NCBI GenBank assembly: GCA_029287515.1
Contig: JARFQZ010000164.1
Coordinates: forward strand, 1 to 27,540
Direction: 5' to 3'
Origin: Lysobacterales bacterium
Lineage (GTDB): Bacteria; Pseudomonadota; Gammaproteobacteria; Xanthomonadales; SZUA-36
DNA: 27,540 bases
Under the pieces are notes generated by a model. That model had not been told where the DNA came from. It made no database searches and worked only from the letters and a program-made list of their open reading frames with translations. Of this stretch, positions 1 to 7,562 are shown one piece after another; position 1 is the stretch's first letter, and the number at the start of each line of letters is the position of its first letter. The position numbers and the translations under genes are program-made.

Positions 1-82
1 GGTATGTGACGGCGATTGCCGATATTCCCAGGACCGAAGAAACCAGGAGAAAGATGACAAATCTGCGGAACAGCTTCTTCAC
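1..82 (-). CDS. mrcA: Penicillin-binding protein 1A, N-terminal fragment
   Basis: This is the 5' end of a gene that runs off the left edge of the window. Read on the minus strand from a GTG at 82 it gives 27 codons without a stop: a short basic stretch (KKLFRR) followed by a hydrophobic segment (FVIFLLVSSVLGISAIAV). This matches the cytoplasmic tail and single membrane anchor of class A PBPs. An AGGA lies upstream of the GTG at reasonable spacing. The main support is position: in many gammaproteobacteria the gene for PBP1A (mrcA/ponA), a peptidoglycan glycosyltransferase/transpeptidase, is divergent from pilM, exactly as here. No catalytic domain is inside the window, so the call rests on the anchor and the synteny. 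Confidence 0.7.
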   Translation of the reverse strand, partial: MKKLFRRFVIFLLVSSVLGISAIAVTY

Positions 83-194
83 ACGACGATCCTGCTGTGA
101 TATTTTTCAGAAATCGAATCTTCTGAGTATGCAGCGCATAAGATACGATAGTTAGTGGCAAGCATGGAAGCGGCCATTCCTCACAAAGCGTTGA

Positions 195-200
195 ATTATA
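195..200 (-). promoter_or_regulatory. Probable -10 box for mrcA
   Basis: Read on the minus strand this is a perfect TATAAT, about 113 bases upstream of the mrcA GTG. The only -35-like match upstream is TGGACG with a 15-base spacer, which is weak. The box sits inside a small inverted repeat (AAAGCG and CGCTTT flanking it). Start of transcription would be near 188. Confidence 0.4.
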
Positions 201-281
201 CGCTTTTCAGTACGACGTCCATACGCGCCAAACTTGGGAACCAGGGCAGTTAGAACCGTTTTGTCCAGCGGCGTGCAATAC

Positions 282-328
282 TTTTTTTTTAGATCGGCAT
301 TGTGATACGATTCATTTTCTGTTAATAT
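282..328 (+). promoter_or_regulatory. Sigma-70 promoter of the pilMNOPQ operon
   Basis: A -35 box TTGTGA (300-305) is followed after exactly 17 bases by TAATAT (323-328), placing the start of transcription near 335, about 45 bases before pilM. A run of nine T (282-290) sits about 45-53 bases upstream of that start, where an UP element contacting the RNA polymerase alpha subunit would lie. The boxes are seen; the UP-element role is inferred. Nothing else coding is visible between 83 and 380. Confidence 0.6.
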
Positions 329-380
329 CTAGTTCAGGAAGTGTCACTAAACCATTGTCGAACAAAGGATTGAGGGCAAG

Positions 381-1439
381 TTGAAACTATTCGGCACCAA
401 ATCACCACCCTTAATGGGTTTGGACATCGGGTCTTCAAGCATACGCTTGTTGCAACTTTCCCGGCATGGCAATTCGTATCGGATCGATCACTTTGCGATC
501 GAGTCGTTACCGCCTGGAGTGATCGTAGAAAAATCGGTCCAGGACATCGAAGCCATATCCGGAGCGATCCAGTCGGCAGTCAGGAATTCGGGTTCGAATT
601 CCAAGTACTGCGCGGTGGCTGTATCGGGTTCAGCAGTGTTCACGAAGACGATCAGTCTCCCTTCTAACCTGGCCGAAGCAGATATTGAAAGCCAGGTTCA
701 GATCGAAGCCAATCAATATATTCCCTATCCGCTGGATGAGATCAGCCTGGATTTCGAGGTTCTCGGACCTTCTGCCAGGAACGCGGACATGGTGGATATC
801 CTGCTTGCAGCCAGCAAGAACGAGAATGTTGAAAGCCGGCAGGATGCACTGGAGTCGCTGGGTCTTAAAACCCGCGTGGTCGATGTGGAGTCTTTCGCAA
901 TGGCCAACGCGTTCGAGCTGATTCGAGAGCGCGAGGGAATCCGGAGTACCGAGACCGTCGGTATCTTTGACATTGGGTACGATCTCTCCAGTTTGCTGAT
1001 ATTGCGGAACGGGCGCGTGATTTATACCCGCGACCATCCCTTTGGCGGCAATCAGCTGGTAGAAGAGATTATGCGGCGATATGACATGACCGCTGAGCAG
1101 GCAGGTTTCTTCATGAGAGGAGAGCCCGGCCCTGATAATTTCGAGGAAGAAGTTCTCGAGCCCTTCATGCTCAACGTCGTGCACCAGATCAGCCGGGCAC
1201 TGCAGTTCTATAGCTCCAGTGCCGAGTTTTCCAACATCAGGACTATTTATCTGTCAGGCAGCATGGCTTCCGTGAAGGGACTCGCTGACGTGGTAGAACA
1301 GGAACTGGGCATCAAAACCGGCATCGCCGATCCGGTGAGCGGGCTCGAACTGGCACCCTCTGTGGCAGTGGCGGCCCTGAACCGGAATGCACCCAACCTG
1401 ATGATCGCAATGGGACTCGCTCTCAGGGGGTTTGACTGA
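381..1439 (+). CDS. pilM: Type IV pilus assembly protein PilM
   Basis: PilM is a cytoplasmic actin-like ATP-binding protein that binds the N-terminal tail of PilN and anchors the pilus alignment complex at the inner membrane. The 352-residue product shows the actin-fold phosphate loops: GLDIGSSSIRLLQL at about 13-26, IFDIGYD at about 195-201, and the adenosine-site glycines in LSGSMASVKG at 291-300. Length is normal for the family. The start is TTG at 381, preceded by GAGGGC; it fits because PilM homologues begin with a short LFG.K stretch right before the first phosphate loop. It is the first gene of pilMNOPQ, and its TGA overlaps the ATG of pilN by one base. Confidence 0.95.
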   Translation: MKLFGTKSPPLMGLDIGSSSIRLLQLSRHGNSYRIDHFAIESLPPGVIVEKSVQDIEAISGAIQSAVRNSGSNSKYCAVAVSGSAVFTKTISLPSNLAEADIESQVQIEANQYIPYPLDEISLDFEVLGPSARNADMVDILLAASKNENVESRQDALESLGLKTRVVDVESFAMANAFELIREREGIRSTETVGIFDIGYDLSSLLILRNGRVIYTRDHPFGGNQLVEEIMRRYDMTAEQAGFFMRGEPGPDNFEEEVLEPFMLNVVHQISRALQFYSSSAEFSNIRTIYLSGSMASVKGLADVVEQELGIKTGIADPVSGLELAPSVAVAALNRNAPNLMIAMGLALRGFD

Positions 1440-2032
1440 TGGCCAGAATCAATCTCCTTCCATGGCGCGAAGAAGCACGCAGGGAACGCCAGCGCCAGTT
1501 TTTGTACTCCTTGATGGGTACCCTGGTACTGGGCGCTATCCTTGTTTTGATGGTTGGTCTGTTTTTCGACCAGCGCATCAGCCACCAGGAAGCACGTAAC
1601 CAGCAAATACAGTTAGAGATCAACAGACTGGAGCAACGGATTGCCCGGATACGCGAACTGGAAGCTACCAGAAACCGCCTGCTATCCCGCAAGCAGATTA
1701 TTGAATCGTTGCAGGCGAGCCGTTCTCTCACAGTGGAATTGCTCGACAAGCTGGCCAAGACGATCCCGGTGGGAATTACACTCACCAATGTGCGGCAGCA
1801 GGGTGTCGTCCTGACCCTCCTGGGTAGCAGTCAGTCGAACGCGAGGGTTTCTGCCTACTTGCAGAGCCTGGACGGCATGGATCTATTCGTGAAACCTGAA
1901 TTGCAATATGTGCGTGCAGCTCAAGACCCGGCCAGCGCTGTCGAAACTTACGAGTTTGCGATAAGGGTGCGGCTGGACAACACGAAAAAAGATACCGAGA
2001 AGGCCGGTGATACACCGGCGGGAGCAGGCTGA
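1439..2032 (+). CDS. pilN: Type IV pilus assembly protein PilN
   Basis: PilN is a bitopic inner-membrane protein that pairs with PilO in the periplasm and binds PilM through its short cytoplasmic tail. The diagnostic tail motif INLLPWR is at residues 4-10. A membrane helix follows at about 22-43, then a charged coiled coil at about 46-95 and a compact periplasmic domain. The 197-residue length is typical. Both ends overlap neighbours through TGATG junctions (pilM before, pilO after), so translation is probably coupled and stoichiometry tied to the rest of the operon. Confidence 0.95.
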   Translation: MARINLLPWREEARRERQRQFLYSLMGTLVLGAILVLMVGLFFDQRISHQEARNQQIQLEINRLEQRIARIRELEATRNRLLSRKQIIESLQASRSLTVELLDKLAKTIPVGITLTNVRQQGVVLTLLGSSQSNARVSAYLQSLDGMDLFVKPELQYVRAAQDPASAVETYEFAIRVRLDNTKKDTEKAGDTPAGAG

Positions 2033-2673
2033 TGCTCAACGAATTACGAGATCTTGATTTCAATGACATTGGCAGCGCACCCGCGTCGGTTCGCTACATT
2101 ATCCTGGGATTCCTTCTGATCATCATCCTGGCCATCGGCTACTTCCTGTTGATCAAGGACAAAACGGAACAACTCGAACTGGTCCAGAACCTTGAGAATT
2201 CACTTCGGGTGGATTTCGAAGCCAAGCAGGCGAAGGCTGCCAATCTGGAGGCCTACGAGGCACAGTTGGCTGAAATGCAGGAACTGCTGGAAACCATGTT
2301 CCGTCAATTACCCAGCAAGACCGAAATGGACAAGCTGCTGGTCGATGTCTCACAGACTGCACTTGGTGCCGGTATTGACGTTCAGCTCTTCCAGCCCAAT
2401 GCCGAGGCTTACCATGACTTTTACGCCGAGCGACCCATTTCCGTGAGAATGCTCGGTGATTACCACCAGTTTGGCGAGTTCGTCAGCGGCGTGGCGTCTT
2501 TACCCCGCGTCGTGATCCTCACCATGCATGACATCGCATTGAGGCGAGCCAACGATCGTGATGTCGGGGTGAATTCGAATGACGGTCGGCTGATCCTGGA
2601 AGGTACGGTAAAAACCTATCGTTACATCGATGAAGAAGAAGCTGCTCAACGAGCAGAGGCGAGTGCGCCATGA
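2032..2673 (+). CDS. pilO: Type IV pilus inner membrane protein PilO
   Basis: PilO forms heterodimers with PilN and links them to the lipoprotein PilP across the periplasm. The 213-residue product has a short cytoplasmic N-terminus, a membrane helix at about 19-41 (YIILGFLLIIILAIGYFLLI), a coiled coil rich in Glu, Lys and Ala to about residue 90, and a ferredoxin-like periplasmic domain with the recognisable PSKTEMDKLLVDVSQTA stretch. Its ATG overlaps the pilN stop, and its stop overlaps the pilP start. The acidic-alanine C-terminal tail is usual. Confidence 0.95.
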   Translation: MLNELRDLDFNDIGSAPASVRYIILGFLLIIILAIGYFLLIKDKTEQLELVQNLENSLRVDFEAKQAKAANLEAYEAQLAEMQELLETMFRQLPSKTEMDKLLVDVSQTALGAGIDVQLFQPNAEAYHDFYAERPISVRMLGDYHQFGEFVSGVASLPRVVILTMHDIALRRANDRDVGVNSNDGRLILEGTVKTYRYIDEEEAAQRAEASAP

Positions 2674-3215
2674 TGAGTCTGAACCAAAGCAAAAGCGTGC
2701 TGGTTGCGAGCCTGCTCGTTCTGACGACACTCCTTGCCGCGTGTTCCGGAAGGGAAGATGACCTGAACCGGTACATCTCGGAAGTAAAGTCAAGGCCAGC
2801 GACACCGATTCCCCCGATACCACCGGTGCGGACCTATACACCTTATGTATATGAAGGGCTGCAGGGCAGGGATCCTTTCCGCCAGTCAACCAGTGAAGGC
2901 AGTGACCAGGTGGCACAGAGTGGTCAGTCCAAGGGTCCGAGGCCGGATCTGCAAAGACCGAGAGAATACCTGGAACGATTCGAACTCGACACGTTGTCGA
3001 TGGTCGGCACTTTTTCCAAGGAAACATCCGAATGGGCACTGATCCGGGATCCGGACGGTGTCGTACACCGGGTCGCGGTCGGAAATTACATCGGCAAGAA
3101 CCACGGCAAAGTGAATGGCATCTCAACGGATGAAGTTCAGTTGAGCGAGTTCATTGCTGATGGAACCGGCGGCTGGTTAGTTCGAGAGGCTTCAGTCGCC
3201 CTGGGCGGGAGCTAG
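2670..3215 (+). CDS. pilP: Type IV pilus lipoprotein PilP
   Basis: PilP is an inner-membrane lipoprotein that connects PilNO to the N-terminal domains of the PilQ secretin. The 181-residue product has a signal peptide ending in the lipobox LLAAC (21-25), so Cys25 is the predicted lipidated residue. Next come a proline-rich extended linker (TPIPPIPPV), the family motif GRDPF, and a small beta domain with the TMVGTF and WALI..PDG..HRV pattern. Two adjacent ATGs (2670 and 2673) are possible starts; both overlap the pilO stop. Gene order and length fit the family. Confidence 0.93.
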   Translation: MMSLNQSKSVLVASLLVLTTLLAACSGREDDLNRYISEVKSRPATPIPPIPPVRTYTPYVYEGLQGRDPFRQSTSEGSDQVAQSGQSKGPRPDLQRPREYLERFELDTLSMVGTFSKETSEWALIRDPDGVVHRVAVGNYIGKNHGKVNGISTDEVQLSEFIADGTGGWLVREASVALGGS

Positions 3216-3217
3216 GA

Positions 3218-5431
3218 ATGGCAACGCTCAAGCAAAGGATTTCGAGAGGCAGCGACATGAACAGCACCATGGAATGCACACTAAATCAACAGCGAACCTG
3301 TGAGAGAGGGCGCAGCATGCGTAATTGGAGAAATGGATTTCTTTCAGGGCTGATAGTTACCCTGACGATGATGCCGGTATCTTTGGCATTTGCAGCAAGC
3401 AGCGTGACGGATATCAGTCACGCAGCCACTGCCGACGGAGGTGTGGAAATTGCACTGCAGACTACTGGAGATGTTCCACAAGTCAGCGTTTTCGCAACGG
3501 AAAGCCCCGCAAAAATCGTCATGGACCTCAGCGAAACGGACGTAGAGTTCAGTTCGGATCCGGTCTATGTCGGATTGGGATCAGTCCAGCAGTATTCCGC
3601 TATGGGTGCTGGTGGCAGGACCCGGTTGGTCGTCGACATGTCCGGGCCGGCCGCCTATGACTACAACGCAGAAACCGGTGAAGTCGTTTTGACTATCGCC
3701 GGTAACGGGCAGAGTGCCACTGCTGCAGCGGCAGCGCCTTCATCGGGTAGTGGCTTCAACGTAACGAATGTTGATTTCCGCCTGGGCGAAAACGGACAGG
3801 CACGTGTGATCATCAGCCTGGACCGCCCCGGCGCCAGCATGACGATCGAAGAAGGGACGAACAGTCTGATCATGGACGTGTTCAACGCCAATCTTCCCGC
3901 TGCGCTCGATCAACGGCTTGACGTGATGGATTTCGCGACCCCTGTTCAATTTATCGATAGTTATGGATCCAACGCGGGCGTGCGGGTGGACCTCACCACC
4001 GCGGGGCTCTATGAACACCTGTCCTATGAATCAGGAAACGACATTGTCATCGAAGTGAAGCCCTTGTCGCAGGTTGCAACGGCGGTCGAGGAAGTCGAAG
4101 TCAAGTTTTTCGAAGAAAAGACCTATGAAGGCACCAAGGTAACCTTCAACTTCCAGGATATCCCGGTCCGCTCTGTACTGCAGCTGATCGCTGATGTTTC
4201 AGACCTCAACATCGTGGTCGCAGACAGCGTCGGCGGCAACCTGACTTTGAGGCTGACCAATGTGCCTTGGGACCAGGCGCTCGATATCGTCATGGATGCC
4301 CGCAATCTGGATATGCGGCGCAACGGCAACGTAATCTGGATTGGCCCGACGGCTGAAATTGCGGCCCGCGAACAGCAACTGCTGCAGGCGCAGATGGATC
4401 GCAGGATCCTGGAACCGCTCCAGACCGTATTGATCAGGGTCAGCTATGCCAAGGCCGAAGACCTGATGGCGCTGATTACTGAATCGACCAGCAACCTCGA
4501 CAACGAGTATGGCCTGCTGTCCGAACGCGGCTCCGTAACCATTGATGAACGGACCAATACATTGCTGGTGACTGACACCGTCGAGAAGATCGTACAGATC
4601 CAGGAACTGGTAGCGGACCTGGACTACGCGGTACGCCAGGTCCAGATCGAGTCACGGATCGTGATCGCCAGCTCAGAATTCGCCCACGAACTGGGTGTCC
4701 GCTTTGGCGTTACTTACCTGAACCAGGGCAGTAACATCGGCGTTATTGCGGCGGACGGACGTGCGGCGGATATCGTGAACCCGGCCATCAACCCGCGCGA
4801 TGACGCCCTGCTGGATTTGCCGACTTACCCCAACAGGTACCAGGTTAACCTGCCGGCGCCCAGCGCGAATGCCGCTACGATCGGTCTGTCTTTCCTGACC
4901 GGTAACGTGTTGCTTGATCTCGAACTGTCAGCCCTGGAGGCTGAGGGCGAGGGCGAGGTCATATCGACTCCGCGCGTTGTAACGGCAAACCAGGCGGAAG
5001 CGTTCATCCAGCAGGGTGTTGAGATTCCGTACGAGCAGTCAACCTCGTCAGGCGCAACCGCTGTCCAGTTCAAGGAAGCGGTTCTGGAGCTGAAGGTTAC
5101 GCCATTGATCACGCCGGATAACCGCGTACAAATGGACCTGAACATCAAGCAGGATACGGTGGGTGAAATTTACCAGACCTCACGAGGCGGCTCGGTGCCC
5201 TCCATCGATACGCGTGAGCTGGAAACCCAGGTCCTGGTAGCCAACGGTGACACCGTCGTGCTGGGCGGTATCTTCCAGGATGAAGCCCTGTCCAGGGAAG
5301 AGAAAGTGCCATGGCTGGGAGACATTCCGGGCGTGGGCGCACTGTTCCGCCGGCGGGCCAACGAATCCAAGAAACGCGAACTGCTGATCTTCGTAACGCC
5401 GAGCATTGTAGAAGACCGGCCAGTTCTCTGA
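3218..5431 (+). CDS. pilQ: Type IV pilus outer-membrane secretin PilQ
   Basis: PilQ forms the outer-membrane ring through which the pilus passes. The frame opens at ATG 3218, two bases after pilP, with GGGAG upstream. A second ATG at 3317 (residue 34) has GAGAGAGGG at good spacing and begins a clean signal peptide (RNWRNGF, hydrophobic core, AFA cleavage site), so the mature start is the same either way and 3317 may be the real start. Domains in order: two AMIN-type peptidoglycan-binding domains (about 62-280), an STN/N0 domain (about 295-380), an N1 domain (about 398-480) and the secretin pore (about 485-735). The hallmarks TPLITPDNRVQMDLNIKQ, VLGGIF and LLIFVTP are present. Usual partner genes aroK and aroB do not follow. 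Confidence 0.95.
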   Translation: MATLKQRISRGSDMNSTMECTLNQQRTCERGRSMRNWRNGFLSGLIVTLTMMPVSLAFAASSVTDISHAATADGGVEIALQTTGDVPQVSVFATESPAKIVMDLSETDVEFSSDPVYVGLGSVQQYSAMGAGGRTRLVVDMSGPAAYDYNAETGEVVLTIAGNGQSATAAAAAPSSGSGFNVTNVDFRLGENGQARVIISLDRPGASMTIEEGTNSLIMDVFNANLPAALDQRLDVMDFATPVQFIDSYGSNAGVRVDLTTAGLYEHLSYESGNDIVIEVKPLSQVATAVEEVEVKFFEEKTYEGTKVTFNFQDIPVRSVLQLIADVSDLNIVVADSVGGNLTLRLTNVPWDQALDIVMDARNLDMRRNGNVIWIGPTAEIAAREQQLLQAQMDRRILEPLQTVLIRVSYAKAEDLMALITESTSNLDNEYGLLSERGSVTIDERTNTLLVTDTVEKIVQIQELVADLDYAVRQVQIESRIVIASSEFAHELGVRFGVTYLNQGSNIGVIAADGRAADIVNPAINPRDDALLDLPTYPNRYQVNLPAPSANAATIGLSFLTGNVLLDLELSALEAEGEGEVISTPRVVTANQAEAFIQQGVEIPYEQSTSSGATAVQFKEAVLELKVTPLITPDNRVQMDLNIKQDTVGEIYQTSRGGSVPSIDTRELETQVLVANGDTVVLGGIFQDEALSREEKVPWLGDIPGVGALFRRRANESKKRELLIFVTPSIVEDRPVL

Positions 5432-5455
5432 TAGCTTTATCAGGCTTCGAAACGA

Positions 5456-5482
5456 AACGCCCGGGTTGATCCCGGGCGTTTT
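5456..5482 (+). terminator. Intrinsic terminator after pilQ
   Basis: A perfect 10-base-pair inverted repeat (AACGCCCGGG / CCCGGGCGTT) with a five-base loop begins 25 bases after the pilQ stop and runs into TTCC. It is self-complementary on both strands. The T tract is short, but the stem is GC-rich and well placed to close the pil operon. Confidence 0.75.
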
Positions 5483-5497
5483 CCTTGGGTCCGAAAA

Positions 5498-6109
5498 ATG
5501 TACGAACTGCCTTACTCTGAAGCCTGCGAACGGAACAAGCAGGCCATCCTTGAGGTGCTGCTGGACGTGCTTCCAAAGCAAGGGGTGGTGCTCGAACTGG
5601 GTTCCTGCACCGGGCAGCACGTTGTGCATTTTGCACCTGCATTTCCTGGCCTGACCTGGCAACCTTCTGACCGACCGGAGTATCTTTCCGGACTGGCCGA
5701 ACGGATCAGGCAGCAAGGTGCCGGGACCATATCGAGCCCCATCGAACTGGATGTTACGGGTGCCTGGCCTGGAAAATTCTACGATGCGGTTTTTTCTGCC
5801 AATACGGCGCACATCATGGGTTGGCCGGAGGTTGAGGCCATGTTTCATGGCGTCGGAAGGAAACTCGTTCCGGGTGGTGTTTTTTGCCTGTATGGCCCTT
5901 TCAGCGAGAAAGACGGATCGATGGTCAGAAGCAATGCAGCATTCGATCAAAGCTTGCGGGCACGTGATCCGGTGATGGGGATCCGGAACCTGGATTCACT
6001 TGAAAAGCTGGCGGATCGCTCTCACCTCAGGCTGGTGGAAAGGAAACGCATGCCGGCCAACAACCAAATGCTGATTTTCAGAGCCCTCGAGGCAAATCCG
6101 GATGACTGA
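5498..6109 (+). CDS. DUF938 family SAM-dependent methyltransferase
   Basis: The 203-residue protein matches the DUF938 group (related to eukaryotic METTL26), class I methyltransferases whose substrate is unknown. Seen directly: the N-terminal signature PYSEACERNKQAIL (5-18), SAM-binding motif I at 31-41 (VLELGSCTGQH), an acidic residue after the second strand, and the family block PVMGIRNLDSLEKLA in the C-terminal third. Motif I has Cys37 where the usual residue is Gly (GSGTGQH). Length is normal. The ribosome-binding site before ATG 5498 is poor. The stop overlaps the start of the next gene by eight bases, so the two are probably co-translated. Confidence 0.85.
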   Translation: MYELPYSEACERNKQAILEVLLDVLPKQGVVLELGSCTGQHVVHFAPAFPGLTWQPSDRPEYLSGLAERIRQQGAGTISSPIELDVTGAWPGKFYDAVFSANTAHIMGWPEVEAMFHGVGRKLVPGGVFCLYGPFSEKDGSMVRSNAAFDQSLRARDPVMGIRNLDSLEKLADRSHLRLVERKRMPANNQMLIFRALEANPDD

Positions 6110-6551
6110 CTACGAAGCCATTGTCGAACAGGCAACCTCTTTGCTTGCCGGTCAGGATGACCTGGTCGCCAACGCGGCAAACCTGTCATCGCTGCTTTTT
6201 CATGCGCTCGATGAAGTCAACTGGGTAGGCTTTTACTTTCGGAAAGGTGACGAATTGATTGTCGGCCCATTCCAGGGCAGACCGGCTTGCGTGGCAATCC
6301 CGATGGGCAGGGGAGTTTGCGGAACGGCAGCCGAGTTGCGCAAGGTGCAGCGGGTGCCCGATGTCGATGCTTTCGATGGGCACATTGCATGCGACGGGGC
6401 TTCCCGGTCGGAGATCGTCATTCCAATCATCAGGAATGGGGAATTGCTCGGTGTGCTGGACCTGGACAGCCCGGTCACTGACAGATTCGACCAGGGTGAT
6501 GAAGACTTCCTGCGGAAAATAGCCGAAGTGTTCGTCAAATCCCTCGGGTGA
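6102..6551 (+). CDS. msrC: Free methionine-(R)-sulfoxide reductase (GAF domain)
   Basis: This single-GAF-domain enzyme of 149 residues reduces free (not protein-bound) L-methionine-(R)-sulfoxide, using thioredoxin-dependent cysteine chemistry. The family features are all visible: NWVGFYF (40-46), GPFQGRPAC, GVCGTAA, VPDV.AF.GHIACD and SEIVIPI. The three conserved cysteines are Cys63, Cys73 and Cys97, corresponding to the E. coli (YebR) and yeast fRMsr cysteines; the last is the usual catalytic one. It overlaps the upstream DUF938 gene by eight bases and its 3' end overlaps the convergent dehydratase gene by 17 bases. It probably protects against oxidative damage to the free methionine pool. 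Confidence 0.93.
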   Translation: MTDYEAIVEQATSLLAGQDDLVANAANLSSLLFHALDEVNWVGFYFRKGDELIVGPFQGRPACVAIPMGRGVCGTAAELRKVQRVPDVDAFDGHIACDGASRSEIVIPIIRNGELLGVLDLDSPVTDRFDQGDEDFLRKIAEVFVKSLG

Positions 6552-7503
6552 GTTCCGCCCAGTCCGACGGGTGGATATTCCCGCCACTGATGATGACCCC
6601 CACTTTTTTGCCTGAAAATATTTCCGGGTGATTTTGAATTGCCGCGATAACAGTGGCTGAAGAAGGCTCGATCAGTATTTTCAGCTTCTGCCAGAAAAGT
6701 AACATGGCTCTGCGAATATCGTTATCGCTCACGCTCAGGACCTGGCGCACGGATTCGCGGATCACTTTGAAATTCCGAATGCCGACCAGGGCTCTCAAGC
6801 CGTCGGCAATGGTGTCCGGTGCGAAGTGTTCGACGATCCTGCCCTGTCGAAGGCTGTCGATTGTGTCGGCTGCCCCGTCGGGTTCAACCGCGTAAACGTC
6901 CACGCCCCACGAACGGGTTGCGATTGCCGTGCCGCTGACCAGGCCACCTCCTCCCAGTGGCGTTATCACCAGTTCAAGCGTGGGCACCTCCTGTTCCAAT
7001 TCCAGCGCAGCAGTGCCCTGGCCGGCAATGATGCGGGGGTCGTCGTATGGATGGACCGGGATCAGCCCGCCCTCAACCAGTTTTTCGAGTTCCTGCACAC
7101 GCGCATCGTTGGTCGGAGCACAAAAATGAACCTGCCCCCCGTAGTTTCTCACCGCCTCTATCTTCATCGGGGACGAGTTTTCCGGCATGACGACATGGGC
7201 GGTCCTGCCATCGATCCTTGCGGCGAGGGCAAGGGCTGCCCCGTGATTACCGGATGAATGTGTGGCCACGTCCCCGGTCAGGCCTTCCTCGCGTAAACAG
7301 GCAATGGCGTTGCTCGCGCCCCTGAACTTGAAAGCGCCGCTTCGTTGAAGGTTTTCGCATTTGCAATAGAGTTTACAATCGAGTTCCTGGTCAAGCAGCG
7401 GGTCATTGAGGACCGGGGTCAGGCGAACCGCCGACCTGATCCGGGCGTGCGCCAGGTGGATATCCGCAATGTCCGGAATGTCGGCCTCGATTCCTGCATT
7501 CAT
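6535..7503 (-). CDS. PLP-dependent serine/threonine dehydratase or serine racemase
   Basis: A fold-type II PLP enzyme of 322 residues. The Schiff-base lysine is Lys59 in SGAFKFRGA, the substrate-carboxylate loop is SSGNHG, and the glycine-rich phosphate loop is PLGGGGLVSG. The segment YAVEPDGAAD resembles the divalent-metal site (Glu, Ala, Asp) of serine racemase and the short metal-activated dehydratases. There is no C-terminal ACT regulatory domain, so it is not the long biosynthetic IlvA form. Likely reactions are Ser/Thr to pyruvate/2-oxobutyrate plus ammonia, or Ser racemisation; sequence alone does not separate these. The gene is convergent with the fRMsr gene (17-base overlap) and divergent from pepN across 59 bases. 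Confidence 0.87.
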   Translation of the reverse strand: MNAGIEADIPDIADIHLAHARIRSAVRLTPVLNDPLLDQELDCKLYCKCENLQRSGAFKFRGASNAIACLREEGLTGDVATHSSGNHGAALALAARIDGRTAHVVMPENSSPMKIEAVRNYGGQVHFCAPTNDARVQELEKLVEGGLIPVHPYDDPRIIAGQGTAALELEQEVPTLELVITPLGGGGLVSGTAIATRSWGVDVYAVEPDGAADTIDSLRQGRIVEHFAPDTIADGLRALVGIRNFKVIRESVRQVLSVSDNDIRRAMLLFWQKLKILIEPSSATVIAAIQNHPEIFSGKKVGVIISGGNIHPSDWAELTRGI

Positions 7504-7532
7504 TTCTGGTAACTCTTGTTCGATGGTAGGCC

Positions 7533-7556
7533 TATAATACTGCCCAAATTAAAGGA
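7533..7556 (+). promoter_or_regulatory. pepN promoter -10 box and ribosome-binding site
   Basis: A perfect TATAAT (7533-7538) lies 24 bases before the pepN ATG, giving a very short 5' leader starting near 7545. The -35 region (about 7510-7515, TAACTC) is poor. AAAGGA (7551-7556) is a strong ribosome-binding site six bases from the ATG. Read on the other strand, 7534-7539 is TATTAT, a possible -10 for the divergent dehydratase gene. Confidence 0.5.
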
Positions 7557-7562
7557 AATTCT

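Noticed and set aside
282..290. Run of nine T as a terminator
   Set aside because: No stem of useful length precedes it and no gene ends upstream on the plus strand; its place before the -35 box fits an UP element better.
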